A stretch of DNA of 64,000 nucleotides, taken from assembly GCA_047611425.1 (NCBI GenBank), contig JBLFWJ010000001.1, positions 1 through 64,000 of the forward strand. The letters are read 5' to 3'. This document shows, one piece after another, positions 36,834 to 45,800 of the stretch. The stretch is from JBLFWJ01 sp047611425 (GTDB lineage: Bacteria; Bacteroidota; Bacteroidia; UBA10329). The position numbers were made by a program, and so were the translations under genes. Every line of letters begins with the position of its first letter. The stretch's first letter is position 1. Below the pieces are notes generated by a model that searched no databases, was not told the DNA's origin, and saw only the letters and a program-made list of their open reading frames with translations.

Positions 36834-37418
36834 ATGCGATTGTCAACGTTAAGCGATTCGGAGCTTATCCGTCTGTATACTTCTGGGAACGAAGCTTGTT
36901 TTGAAGAATTGGTAAATCGGCACAAAGACCGGATATACACCTATCTGGTATTGTTGCTAAAGAACCGGGATCTTGCCCAGGACTTTTTTCACGATACATT
37001 AATTAAGGTTATTCAGTCCTTGAAGAAGGGTAAGTACCTTGAAGAAGGAAAATTCAGACCATGGGCATTGCGTATTGCCCACAACTTGGTGATCGATCAT
37101 TTCAGAAAGCAGCAGAAGATGCGCCTTCAGCGATCAACCGATGAGTTCGATGTGTTTTCAACCATCAGCCATGAGGATATGAACGTGGAAGAGGAGATGA
37201 TACACGACACGATCATCGCAGATATGCGAAAGCTGGTTACTTTTCTGCCATACGATCAACGGGAAGTTTTGCTGATGAGGATTCACGCCAAGATGAGTTT
37301 CAAGGAAATAGCGTGGTTATCTGGAGTGAGTATTAATACAGCTCTTGGGCGTATGCGTTACGCATTGATTAACCTTAGAAAGCTAATGGAAGAGCACAAT
37401 ATCAAGCTTGTGGCTTGA
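36834..37418 (+). CDS. RNA polymerase sigma factor, ECF (group 4) family
   Basis: 194 residues. Region 2 (about 14-90) includes CFEELVNRHKDRIYTYLVLL and WALRIAHNLVIDHFRKQQKM; region 4 (about 135-185) includes LPYDQREVLLMRIHAKMSFK and the helix-turn-helix FKEIAWLSGVSINTALGRMR. There is no region 3, as expected for ECF sigmas. No anti-sigma gene with a membrane anchor follows; the next gene encodes a 77-residue soluble protein after a terminator. Its target promoters cannot be read here. A hairpin terminator lies 21 bases after the stop. Confidence 0.92.
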   Translation: MRLSTLSDSELIRLYTSGNEACFEELVNRHKDRIYTYLVLLLKNRDLAQDFFHDTLIKVIQSLKKGKYLEEGKFRPWALRIAHNLVIDHFRKQQKMRLQRSTDEFDVFSTISHEDMNVEEEMIHDTIIADMRKLVTFLPYDQREVLLMRIHAKMSFKEIAWLSGVSINTALGRMRYALINLRKLMEEHNIKLVA

Positions 37419-37439
37419 TTAGTAACGGACTTAAATTGA

Positions 37440-37467
37440 AAGGCGATTCGAAAGAATCGCCTTTTTT
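37440..37467 (+). terminator. Terminator after the ECF sigma gene
   Basis: AGGCGATTC-GAAA-GAATCGCCT perfect stem with a GAAA tetraloop followed by a run of eight T. Confidence 0.9.
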
Positions 37468-37534
37468 TTATGCCGTTCACAATAAACCTTAAAAGAGGAC
37501 GTACTGAAGATGTGACTAACCACAAAACATATAC

Positions 37535-37768
37535 ATGGATAACACCTCTACCTACCCATTTTCTGACAACAATTTTGAGCCATTGGCCACGCAAGGATTC
37601 GATTTGAACGAAGAATGCGAAACTCTTCACATGGTGGAGGACGCGCTTCGAAACTTGAAATTCACTCCAGATTCTTCTGTTGTTAATCGCGCTTTGGCTT
37701 ATTCTAAGTCCTACAACCATGCGGAATCCAAGATTATTGGAGACGGAATTGGTTTGACTTTGAATTGA
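37535..37768 (+). CDS. Hypothetical small protein
   Basis: 77 residues, acidic, no signal peptide or membrane segment. The part EECETLHMVEDALRNLKFTP followed by SSVVNRALAYSKSYN looks helical and resembles short conserved proteins encoded after ECF sigmas in this phylum, but I recognise no family. It lies between the sigma terminator and a NUDIX gene (22 bases). It overlaps a long antisense frame, which I regard as a shadow. Confidence 0.6.
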   Translation: MDNTSTYPFSDNNFEPLATQGFDLNEECETLHMVEDALRNLKFTPDSSVVNRALAYSKSYNHAESKIIGDGIGLTLN

Positions 37769-37790
37769 TTCACGTTCTCATCATTGCTGG

Positions 37791-38243
37791 ATGAGTACAA
37801 CGAATTTCAATATCCGTGTTTACGGGATTCTTTCGGATTCTGTAGGACGGATTCTGATTTCCCACGAACGCATTAAGAATCAGGCCTACGTCAAGTTTCC
37901 TGGCGGTGGGTTGGAATATGGCGAAGGTCCATCAGCCGGCCTCAAACGAGAATTTATTGAAGAACTTAATCTGCCAGTTTCGGTGGATGAATTACTTTAC
38001 ACAACTGATTTTTTCATTCAGTCAGCCTTCAAAGAAGAAGATCAAATTATTAGCATCTACTATCGGGTCTCTTCAATTGAGTTGGATACGATTTCGACAG
38101 TGGAACAATGGCCAAGTGATGAATCAGTAATTGAATTGAAGCAAATTTTTCAGTGGATTATACCTTCTGAGTTGGCAGAGGAACAACTAAATTTCCCCGG
38201 GGATCGGGCTTTACTCAAGCACCTGCTAGCAACTCGAAACTAG
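37791..38243 (+). CDS. NUDIX hydrolase
   Basis: 150 residues. The Nudix box is complete: GGLEYGEGPSAGLKREFIEE (about residues 42-61), fitting GX5EX7REUXEEXXU with its metal-binding glutamates. Such enzymes hydrolyse nucleoside diphosphates linked to another moiety; the substrate is not readable. The last codons and the stop (LLATRN-stop) fall inside a copy of the ACTCGAAACTAG-type repeat, which may have supplied the present C-terminus. Confidence 0.88.
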   Translation: MSTTNFNIRVYGILSDSVGRILISHERIKNQAYVKFPGGGLEYGEGPSAGLKREFIEELNLPVSVDELLYTTDFFIQSAFKEEDQIISIYYRVSSIELDTISTVEQWPSDESVIELKQIFQWIIPSELAEEQLNFPGDRALLKHLLATRN

Positions 38244-38254
38244 CAACTTGCTAC
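38224..38254. repeat. Degenerate ACTCGAAACTAG-type repeat at the NUDIX 3' end
   Basis: TGCTAGCAACTCGAAACTAG followed by CAACTTGCTAC: direct and inverted versions of the unit also found at 28822-28890. The NUDIX stop codon lies within it. Confidence 0.5.
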
Positions 38255-39513
38255 TAATTATCCGTATAAATCCTTCCCTGACGCCAAGAGTCCACAGCCT
38301 GATACCAGCTGTTCTTATAGATTGGTGAACGATCAAGCTTGTAGTCGTTATCCGTAAACGGATTCTGCATTTTCAGGAAACTCAGATTGAGTGAAGAAAC
38401 GTGTCCCTCTTCACCGTAGATCCAGATCTCGCTATGTGAGTTTTTATAGAGGGTATTGGGTGGGCCGTAAACCAAGTAGACCAAACCTCTATCCGTTTTC
38501 CAGCCATCTGCGTGAGAGGTAAAATAGGAATTTGCATCCTGAACTCTTCCATAGAATTTGCCAATCAAATCTTTTGCTCGTCTGCGGTCGCCAGCAATTT
38601 TTAGCCAGAACCGATCGATTGCGACTTTCTTATCCTCAGCGTCTCTAATCTTCTTGAATTCGTTCTTGCTGTTCAGAATTCGAAGAGGAGCAATCATATG
38701 ATCCAACTTCTTCACGAACGGAAAATCAGGACTGAACCGGAAGAGGGTGAATCCCTGCATAACCGTATCCACCACTTGGATATGATAGAATCCTTCCGCA
38801 TCGAATGAAACGGGTTGTCCCAGCTGAATTTGAAATGTGCTGTCGGCAGTAAGGTCGAAAACCTTGTCAGGCTCTACGGAAAACGGTGGTGGCGCAATTG
38901 GAAACTCTCTGTCGTAGAAATTGACTGTTGCGTTCGAATACTTGCCAGTATTATGACTGATCAGGTATTGACCATCGCTTAGTTTGTCCCCATCCAAAGT
39001 GAAGTCCGAATCCGATTTACGAACGGTGAAGAATTGTCGACAATTGTGATTGCGTCTATCTATTTCAATAAATTTTTGAACCATCAACCCACGGTTATTG
39101 TCACGTAGATGGATTTTCAACATGCTTATTTCCCGAGAAGAAGGCTTTAAATTGATTCTGCCGGAAATGAATTTGCTTTCCTTTTGTTGAGCACTGTCCT
39201 TGTATAAAACGACAGTGCTATCCAAGATTGCTACAGACGCTAGATCACTCAACACCTCGTATCTCAAACGGAACTCAGAACTGAAATACCCAGACTTCGG
39301 GTTTTGCAGATAAAGAAGTTCATTGGAGTTGATTCGGAAATCTATGTACGATATGGAATCATTGAGGTGCCCAACTACGAACTGCGGATCCAAGATTGGC
39401 ATGTCTCCATCGTATAGGTATGCCATGTTCTGATTGCTCACTCGCTCGGTAAAGCAACCCGTGAAGGCAAATCCAAGCCCAATTAGTAGAAAACCAAAAA
39501 GCCTATTCATCAA
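38254..39513 (-). CDS. GWxTD-domain lipoprotein
   Basis: 419 residues. A lipoprotein signal peptide ends in FTGC (cysteine 20). The N-terminal two thirds are beta-rich and unassigned; the C-terminal GWxTD domain (about 300-410) has the naming motif HADGWKTDRGLVYLVYGPPN and the flanking SEIWIYG. The domain is widespread in Bacteroidota, often in outer-membrane-associated proteins, but its activity is not known to me. Its start overlaps the rmuC stop by 11 bases, so both are co-transcribed. Confidence 0.88.
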   Translation of the reverse strand: MMNRLFGFLLIGLGFAFTGCFTERVSNQNMAYLYDGDMPILDPQFVVGHLNDSISYIDFRINSNELLYLQNPKSGYFSSEFRLRYEVLSDLASVAILDSTVVLYKDSAQQKESKFISGRINLKPSSREISMLKIHLRDNNRGLMVQKFIEIDRRNHNCRQFFTVRKSDSDFTLDGDKLSDGQYLISHNTGKYSNATVNFYDREFPIAPPPFSVEPDKVFDLTADSTFQIQLGQPVSFDAEGFYHIQVVDTVMQGFTLFRFSPDFPFVKKLDHMIAPLRILNSKNEFKKIRDAEDKKVAIDRFWLKIAGDRRRAKDLIGKFYGRVQDANSYFTSHADGWKTDRGLVYLVYGPPNTLYKNSHSEIWIYGEEGHVSSLNLSFLKMQNPFTDNDYKLDRSPIYKNSWYQAVDSWRQGRIYTDN

Positions 39514-40837
39514 TATCTTGTTCTTCGGTCAGTTGTTTGGGCAATTCCTTTTTAGGCTGAATTCCCATTTTCCTCAATTCCTCTGTTCTTCTAACCAGGT
39601 TTCCAGAACCTTGGTTTAGCTTGTTCATGGCCTCGCCATATACTTTTTTGGTGGAGTCTAGCCTATCACCAATCTTAATCATGTCTTCCGCAAACCCAAC
39701 AAACTTGTCGTACAAGGCAGCACTTTTAACAGCAATGGCCTCTGCATTCTTTGATCGTCTTTCTTGCTTCCATACGGAAGAAACGGTGAATAAGGTCGCC
39801 AGTAATGTAGAAGGACTGACAATTACAATCTTCTTGCTCTGGGCATAATGGAACAACTCCGTGTCTGCCTGAATTGACAAGCTGAAACTTGATTCAATTG
39901 GCATGAACATCAGGACATAATCAGGACTATTCAAGCCAATGCCTTTTTGGTAATTCTTGTCTTGCAAACCTTTTACGTGTGCCTTTACAGAGGTGATGTG
40001 TGCCTTAAGATGATGCTCCTTGTCCTCTTCAGAATCAGAATTGGTGTAGCGTTCGTAAGCAATCATCGACACCTTACTGTCGATAATCAAGTGCTTGTCA
40101 TCTGGCAAATAGATTACAACGTCAGGCTGAATTCGATCACCCTGTTCGTTGTGCATTGAGTCCTGCGTTTTGTACTCTTCACCCTTTACCAAGCCAGAAC
40201 TTTCGAGGATTCGCTCAAGGATCATCTCACCCCAGTTCCCCTGCATTTTCTGATCACCTTTCAATGCAGAAGCTAAGTTGTTGGCCTCTTGACTGATTTT
40301 TTGATTCAGCTCCATCAGCTGTTTGATCTCGCCTTTCAATTCAGCTTTCTCCTTCTTTTCCTCTCCGTAATTGCGTTCAACCTTCTCCTCAAAGTCTTTA
40401 ATGCGTTCGCGTAATGGCTTTAAGATTGACTCAATATTATCCTTGTTCTTTTCTGTGAACTTCTCCGATTTCTCTTCCAATATTTTATTGGCCAGATTCT
40501 GAAATTCAGTATTGAATCGCTTGTTCAAATCCTCGAACTCTTTCTTCTGATCTGCCTGTCGTTCTTCCTGATCTATGAAATGCTGACGTGAAGAAGCCAG
40601 CGACTTTTCAGATTCGTTGAACTTTGACCTAACCTCTTCTAACTCGGTTTTTAATTGATTACGCTCCTTTATAAGATGAGATTCAGACTGCTCTAACTTC
40701 GCATTGATGAGCTGCTGTTCCTGAAGTTTCTCAGTAGATTGATTGTCAATCTCTTGCCCGCCTGCCTTCGCTTTCGCAAGTAGAAAACCTACCGCGAATC
40801 CAACGCCTAATCCTATCAATAACAACACAACTTCCAT
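39503..40837 (-). CDS. rmuC: DNA recombination protein RmuC
   Basis: 444 residues from ATG 40837; a TTG or upstream ATG 60 bases earlier would add residues before the membrane anchor and is not favoured. Order of parts: N-terminal membrane segment (MEVVLLLIGLGVGFAVGFLL), long coiled coil (about 25-175), then the RmuC nuclease-like domain with GNWGEMILERILESSGLVKG, VVIYLPDDKHLIIDSKVS and the DYVLMFMPIESSFS segment. RmuC limits inversions at short inverted repeats in E. coli. The acidic/lysine residues of the PD-(D/E)XK-like core (DSKVS) are present. Confidence 0.93.
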   Translation of the reverse strand: MEVVLLLIGLGVGFAVGFLLAKAKAGGQEIDNQSTEKLQEQQLINAKLEQSESHLIKERNQLKTELEEVRSKFNESEKSLASSRQHFIDQEERQADQKKEFEDLNKRFNTEFQNLANKILEEKSEKFTEKNKDNIESILKPLRERIKDFEEKVERNYGEEKKEKAELKGEIKQLMELNQKISQEANNLASALKGDQKMQGNWGEMILERILESSGLVKGEEYKTQDSMHNEQGDRIQPDVVIYLPDDKHLIIDSKVSMIAYERYTNSDSEEDKEHHLKAHITSVKAHVKGLQDKNYQKGIGLNSPDYVLMFMPIESSFSLSIQADTELFHYAQSKKIVIVSPSTLLATLFTVSSVWKQERRSKNAEAIAVKSAALYDKFVGFAEDMIKIGDRLDSTKKVYGEAMNKLNQGSGNLVRRTEELRKMGIQPKKELPKQLTEEQDIDE

Positions 40838-40950
40838 CAGGGCTTGAAGGTAATAATTAGCTTGTCCATGTTGAGGTTCATACGACCTAAAAACCATCCT
40901 AGTTGAAGAAGCTATTTGTAAATGGCTTTAATTCAGATATTCGCGGGGAT

Positions 40951-41811
40951 ATGCCAAAGCAGATTTTAGAGGAAATGAGTCGGGTAGGGGGGGTTGTCCA
41001 ACTTCCTGAAGGACGTATGCGTTACGAAGTTGAAGGGCCAGAGGATGGAGAAGTGATTGTATTGATTCATGGATTGGCCGGACACATGCATATATGGGAC
41101 AAGAATTTTCACGAGTTGGCGAAAAATGGCTTCCGAGTCATTCGGTACGACATTTTCGGACGTGGATTCAGCGAGCGAATTGAGCAAGTGCACAATTCAG
41201 ATTTGTTCGTTGGGCAGTTAAAAGGGCTTGCAGACCATTTGTATCTAAAAAAGCCATTTCATCTTATGGGGCTTTCAATGGGCGGAGCCGTATCTATTCG
41301 ATTTACAAGTGCTTATCCTGAATTGGTGAAGTCGCTGGTGCTGGTTGATGCATTTGGGATACCCACTCCAAATGATCCGTTATTGCTGATTACTAGGCCA
41401 AAGTATTTGGGAGAGGCTTTAATGGGTTCAGTAGGCGGCCCCTTCATAAAAGCAGCAACTGCGCGTGGTGTAAAAGAACCTAAAAAACACACTGGCTTTA
41501 GAAAGTGGTTTACCGCTCCAATGTCCAAGGTTCGATCTAAACGAGCGCTACTGAGTAGCCTTAGAAACTTTATGGTGGAAGACCATCTTCCACATATCGA
41601 TAAAGTAGAAAGCCTACCTATCAAGAAATTGATCGTTTGGGGCGAGCATGATAAAGTGCTTCCGCTCAACTACGGAAAGCAATTACATTCCAAGATTCCA
41701 TCCGCCAAAATGGAAGTGTTTGAGAATTCCGGACACATTCCTCATTATGAGGAGCCAGAACGCTTTAACGAGCTTGTTTCTGGTTTTGTGAACGAACAAA
41801 TGTCCACGTAA
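40951..41811 (+). CDS. Alpha/beta hydrolase
   Basis: 286 residues from ATG 40951 (a TTG at 40903 would add 16 residues, MKKLFVNGF..., and cannot be excluded). Lid-less alpha/beta fold with the oxyanion motif VLIHGLAGH, nucleophile elbow GLSMGGA (serine near residue 115), acid in VWGEHDKVLP and histidine in NSGHIPHYE: a full catalytic triad. Such enzymes cleave esters or C-C bonds; the substrate is unknown. The next gene, a small membrane protein, follows after 16 bases. Confidence 0.85.
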   Translation: MPKQILEEMSRVGGVVQLPEGRMRYEVEGPEDGEVIVLIHGLAGHMHIWDKNFHELAKNGFRVIRYDIFGRGFSERIEQVHNSDLFVGQLKGLADHLYLKKPFHLMGLSMGGAVSIRFTSAYPELVKSLVLVDAFGIPTPNDPLLLITRPKYLGEALMGSVGGPFIKAATARGVKEPKKHTGFRKWFTAPMSKVRSKRALLSSLRNFMVEDHLPHIDKVESLPIKKLIVWGEHDKVLPLNYGKQLHSKIPSAKMEVFENSGHIPHYEEPERFNELVSGFVNEQMST

Positions 41812-41827
41812 AAGGTTAAAACAATAG

Positions 41828-42181
41828 ATGAATTGGATAGTTAAGATTATAGTTTCCTCGCTGGCCGTAATGTTGGTTTCCTACCTTCTTCCGGGTGTTA
41901 CAGTAGAAGATTACGCTGCAGCTCTTTGGGTGGCCTTTGCGCTTTCAATCCTAAATTCGGTTCTCAAACCGATATTGATTCTTCTAACAATTCCGGCCAC
42001 GATTTTATCGCTTGGCTTGTTCCTTTTCGTTATCAATGCCGGCATTATTCTCATTGCGGATTACTTGCTTAGCGGGTTTGGCGTGGATGGATTTTGGTGG
42101 GCATTACTCTTCAGTCTGTTGCTTTCGGTGGTTACGTCTATCCTCGAATCCTCAACTAAGAAAAAGCGTAAGGAGCGTTAA
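41828..42181 (+). CDS. Small four-helix membrane protein, phage holin-like (superfamily IV)
   Basis: 117 residues with four hydrophobic segments (about 5-25, 28-48, 55-80, 90-110) separated by short loops and a basic tail (SSTKKKRKER). The segment LWVAFALSILNSVLKPILIL with the following LTIPATILSLGLFLFVINA fits the mycobacterial-type four-TM holin family seen in many non-phage genes. There is no phage context here, so a lytic role is unlikely. Probably co-transcribed with the preceding hydrolase gene. Confidence 0.8.
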   Translation: MNWIVKIIVSSLAVMLVSYLLPGVTVEDYAAALWVAFALSILNSVLKPILILLTIPATILSLGLFLFVINAGIILIADYLLSGFGVDGFWWALLFSLLLSVVTSILESSTKKKRKER

Positions 42182-42283
42182 TCTGCAATTTATTGGGTAG
42201 GGAAACGTTCTAGATTTGTCGGGGATGCAACTCGGCAGACCCGCTCCTCACCATATCAAGGCAGATACAGAGGGGTGGGTTTC

Positions 42284-42808
42284 TTATTTTAGATCTTTTA
42301 AATAGATCTCCAAATCGCAGGCCATTTTCAAGTCATTCTTTGCGTGAGGATATAAATCGGTCATTGTGCAACTAGAATCCAATTTGTACTCTAATCTGGC
42401 GTACCAGTTCTGTAAAGCCTGCTTCATTGGAATGACTGATTCTTCTGGAATCAAAACTTCGCATTGCATTTTGACGCACCCAAGTTCCAACATCAGTTTC
42501 TCGCTTGCCTTGTACAAAGACGAGGCGATGCCTTTGCCTCTTAAATTAGCCGGAACTACCAACATACCGAACCAACCTAAGGATGGGTCAAGTTGTTTTG
42601 TGTGCACTACCCCAACGAGATATCCGTCCAAATAAGCTGAGATGATCTCGCCCTTTTCAATTGATCGGATAATGAAGGCTTCGGAGGTTCTTAAATGGCC
42701 ATCCTTCCAAACTGGGGCTTCTTCTACCGCATAAACGTCATTAATCAAATCCGCAATCGCTTTCGAGTCCGAGTTGTTTAATGTGGCTTGATCAATTTTA
42801 AGATCCAT
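42284..42808 (-). CDS. GNAT-family N-acetyltransferase
   Basis: 174 residues. The acetyl-CoA binding motif A is VVPANLRGKGIASSLYKASE (about 86-105), with the R/Q-x-x-G-x-G/A pattern as RGKGIA. Neighbouring strands (GYLVGVVHTKQL, KMQCEVLIPEE) are typical. It acetylates an unknown amine. It lies eight bases downstream of the cyclase gene and could be part of the siaB-siaC-cyclase transcript. Confidence 0.87.
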   Translation of the reverse strand: MDLKIDQATLNNSDSKAIADLINDVYAVEEAPVWKDGHLRTSEAFIIRSIEKGEIISAYLDGYLVGVVHTKQLDPSLGWFGMLVVPANLRGKGIASSLYKASEKLMLELGCVKMQCEVLIPEESVIPMKQALQNWYARLEYKLDSSCTMTDLYPHAKNDLKMACDLEIYLKDLK

Positions 42809-42816
42809 CTTGGATT

Positions 42817-45800
42817 TTACAATGCAATAATCTTCTCTAATTCTTTGGTAGGAGTGATTTGATCTCTGTTTAGAGAATACTCCTGCTTTAGCCCCTTTAC
42901 GAAATACATATCGATTAACCCTTTGCCTTTCGCATCAATCTTACCTCGGTATTCGCATTCAAAATACTCTTTCACAAGATCGTAAGTTGTTCCGGAAATA
43001 TTCACTTTTCCAGCCTCAGAGGTTGATTCCATTCGACTGGCTGTGTTTACCGTATCGCCCCAAACATCGTAAGCAAACTTCTTTTTACCTACAACTCCAG
43101 CTGTCAATGGACCGGTGTGTACGCCAATTCTAACTTCCCAGAATTTCTCGCCTTTCTCTTTTTTCTCCTCCGCAATTTCACGCATTACATTTCGAAGCCT
43201 CAATGCGCAGAGAGTAGTGGCAATTGGGTTGCTTTTATTCTTAATGGGAACACCGCCAGCACACATGTATGCGTCACCGATAGTCTTGATCTTCTCTAGG
43301 CTGAGTTCCGTAACAATATCATCAAATTGGATGAAGCACTTGTCAAGTTCCGCAACCAAATCTTCTGGTTTCGTCTGCTCTGCAAACTTGGTAAAGCCTT
43401 TGAAATCAGTGAAAAGGACTGATGCCATATTATAATGTTTGGCGGTTGCTTTACCGTTGGCTTGTAGCTCTTCGGCCGTCTCTTTTGGAAGAATATTAAG
43501 TAGTAAATCTTCCACTTTGCCTTTCTGTTCTTCCAATTCCACCGTACGCTTTTTCACCATCGTTTCCAAGGCGCGTTGCTGATCACGAAGACTTCGTTCT
43601 CGCATTTTGATCACAAGGAAAACGAGAAGAATCAGAACCAACCCGTATATCAAGACCATGTACCATCGCTTCCAAATCATTTCTTCAATCTGAAATGAGA
43701 CAGAATTGACGGCAGTAACCTGACCGAGAATATTTCTTGCACGTATCTCAAGAGTGTAAACCCCAGCAGGAATAAATGGGATCTCGATACTCGCGCTTGG
43801 GCTCCAACGGCTCCAGGTATCCTTCAAGCCAACAAGTCGATATTGATAGTCGGTGCCATCACTCTTTAAGTAGAAAGGAGCTGAGATTAGAAATTCCAGC
43901 GAGTTCTTTTTATGAACTGTCAACGCTTCTGATAGCGAGAATCGAGTTCCCGATCCGTCCATCATCTGACGGATATATACATTGAAAATCTCGCCAACAG
44001 AGGAGTCTGCTTTCGCGTCAATCCTGATTAGGTTTTGACTTCCATCCACAACCCACAAATGGCCCTTACTGTCACGATGAATGTCACGTGGGTCATCAAA
44101 AAGCTCTAAAAACCGTGCGTTTCCATCATCAGATCCATCAAGTGGTAACCAATTTTGACCATTGTAAAACCAATTGTTTCCAGGACCATTCAATCTGTAT
44201 TCCCCATTCCCAGAAAGGAATAGATGGCTGTTTGCGGTAGGCAACATCCGATCGACATCAGAGCTGTAAGTGAATATTCCGGATGGGAGTAGGAAGTGAA
44301 GCTTATCATCAATGCTGGCAATCTGAACTGACTCAGAAAAGTCAGGCCCAAACAGGTATTCCTTTTTACCAATGGCTCGGCCGGATTCGTCAAGATCGAT
44401 ATGCCATGCCGTGTTGTCGGAACTTATCCAAAGATCTATTGCTCCGTCTTCGGCAACGCTGTAAATATTGGCATCAATGCTATCGGTGGTTGTTCGAATA
44501 ATCCAAGAATCACCAACATGTTCCAGCGTTTGGTATCCGGTAGAGGTACAAACGTAGAAGCGGTTTTTCTTAGATGAAGTAGAAATGTGGTTTACATAGA
44601 TGTTCTCAATAACAGGTTCGGCACGACTTCCGAAAACTTCAAAAACGCCAGTGTTGGTTGCCACGAGGAGTTTTCCCTGATATTGTACAAACTGCTTAGA
44701 TTTTACATCAAGACCTTCTACCCGTTTGAATAGATAACTTGAGGCCTGTTCCATACGAGTTTGCTTTGCACTTACCGTGGGAATTGACACGTTATCTGGA
44801 ACCAGCTGTTCTTTGGTCGTTTCTTTAGTAAGTTCTGGTTCTGTCCCAGCTGATTTTTCCGCTTGAATGACCTCAACAGGTGCCTCTTTCTGTTCTTTTT
44901 CCTGTTGTCTGCGTTCCTTTTTCAGTTTGCGCCTCAGCTGACGTTTCTCTTTTAGAGATAAGTCATCTGGAATCAAATCTTCAATGTCAACATCCTTTTC
45001 AGGTTGGTTGGTGCTTTTTATAGCTGACTGAACACTCGGTTTCTTCGCTAAAGGTTTTGAAACTTTGGGTTTGACCTCTTGTGCTTTTTGTTCTTCTTGC
45101 TCTTGAAGAACTTTCAAAAACTCAGCTTTATTGGCTGATTTTGTCAAGTAAAACACACCATTGTTGGTTCCAACATAAAGTCTGCTTCCATGCTTGATGC
45201 TCGTCAGAAGGTTTCCTTCAATTCCTGGGTATGCAGAGAAATCATTAATTGGAACTTCCAGATCTACTCTTGTAATTCCCAACTCGTGTGCAATCCAAAG
45301 GCCACCATTTCGATCTCGACACATGGCCATAACTTCATTGTCCGGTAAGCCTGTTCGATAATTCAGAGTGAATAAAGTTTCACCATTTTTTCCGTCAACA
45401 ACGATACATCCACCCGAAATGGTTCCGACTACATATCGGTTTCGATCCAGGGCAAGTCCGGAGGTCATCATGTGTTCGTCTAGATAAGCGTGATCATCAG
45501 GATTGATTTCCATAAAACGCTTACCGTTAAATTCAATCAATCGTTCGTTGGCTGTTCCAATCAGCGTTTTTCCTTTTTCGGGTTCAATGCTGAAAAGGAT
45601 TTGCTCGTCCGCTTCAAAAGGGCGAGTAGGAAGGGAGATGATGGAATCTTCATATAGAATATCCAACGTACCAGCGGTTTTCTTTATAAAGAACCTTGCA
45701 CCTGAAACAAATGCTCCATCATAAATGGCATCACCTACATCTTTCAATTTTGTTGGAACCGATTCCAGTTGAAGATCGGTGATGAATACGGCAGTTGGGG

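Noticed and set aside
37358..37720. 120-residue minus-strand ORF across the sigma terminator and the small hypothetical gene
   Set aside because: Runs through a clear terminator hairpin and lacks any recognisable domain.
39503..40897. Longer RmuC start at 40897
   Set aside because: Adds 20 residues before the membrane anchor that all RmuC proteins begin with; ATG 40837 is preferred.
41828..42181. Phage holin as sign of a prophage
   Set aside because: No other phage gene nearby; this four-TM family is common in ordinary chromosomes.
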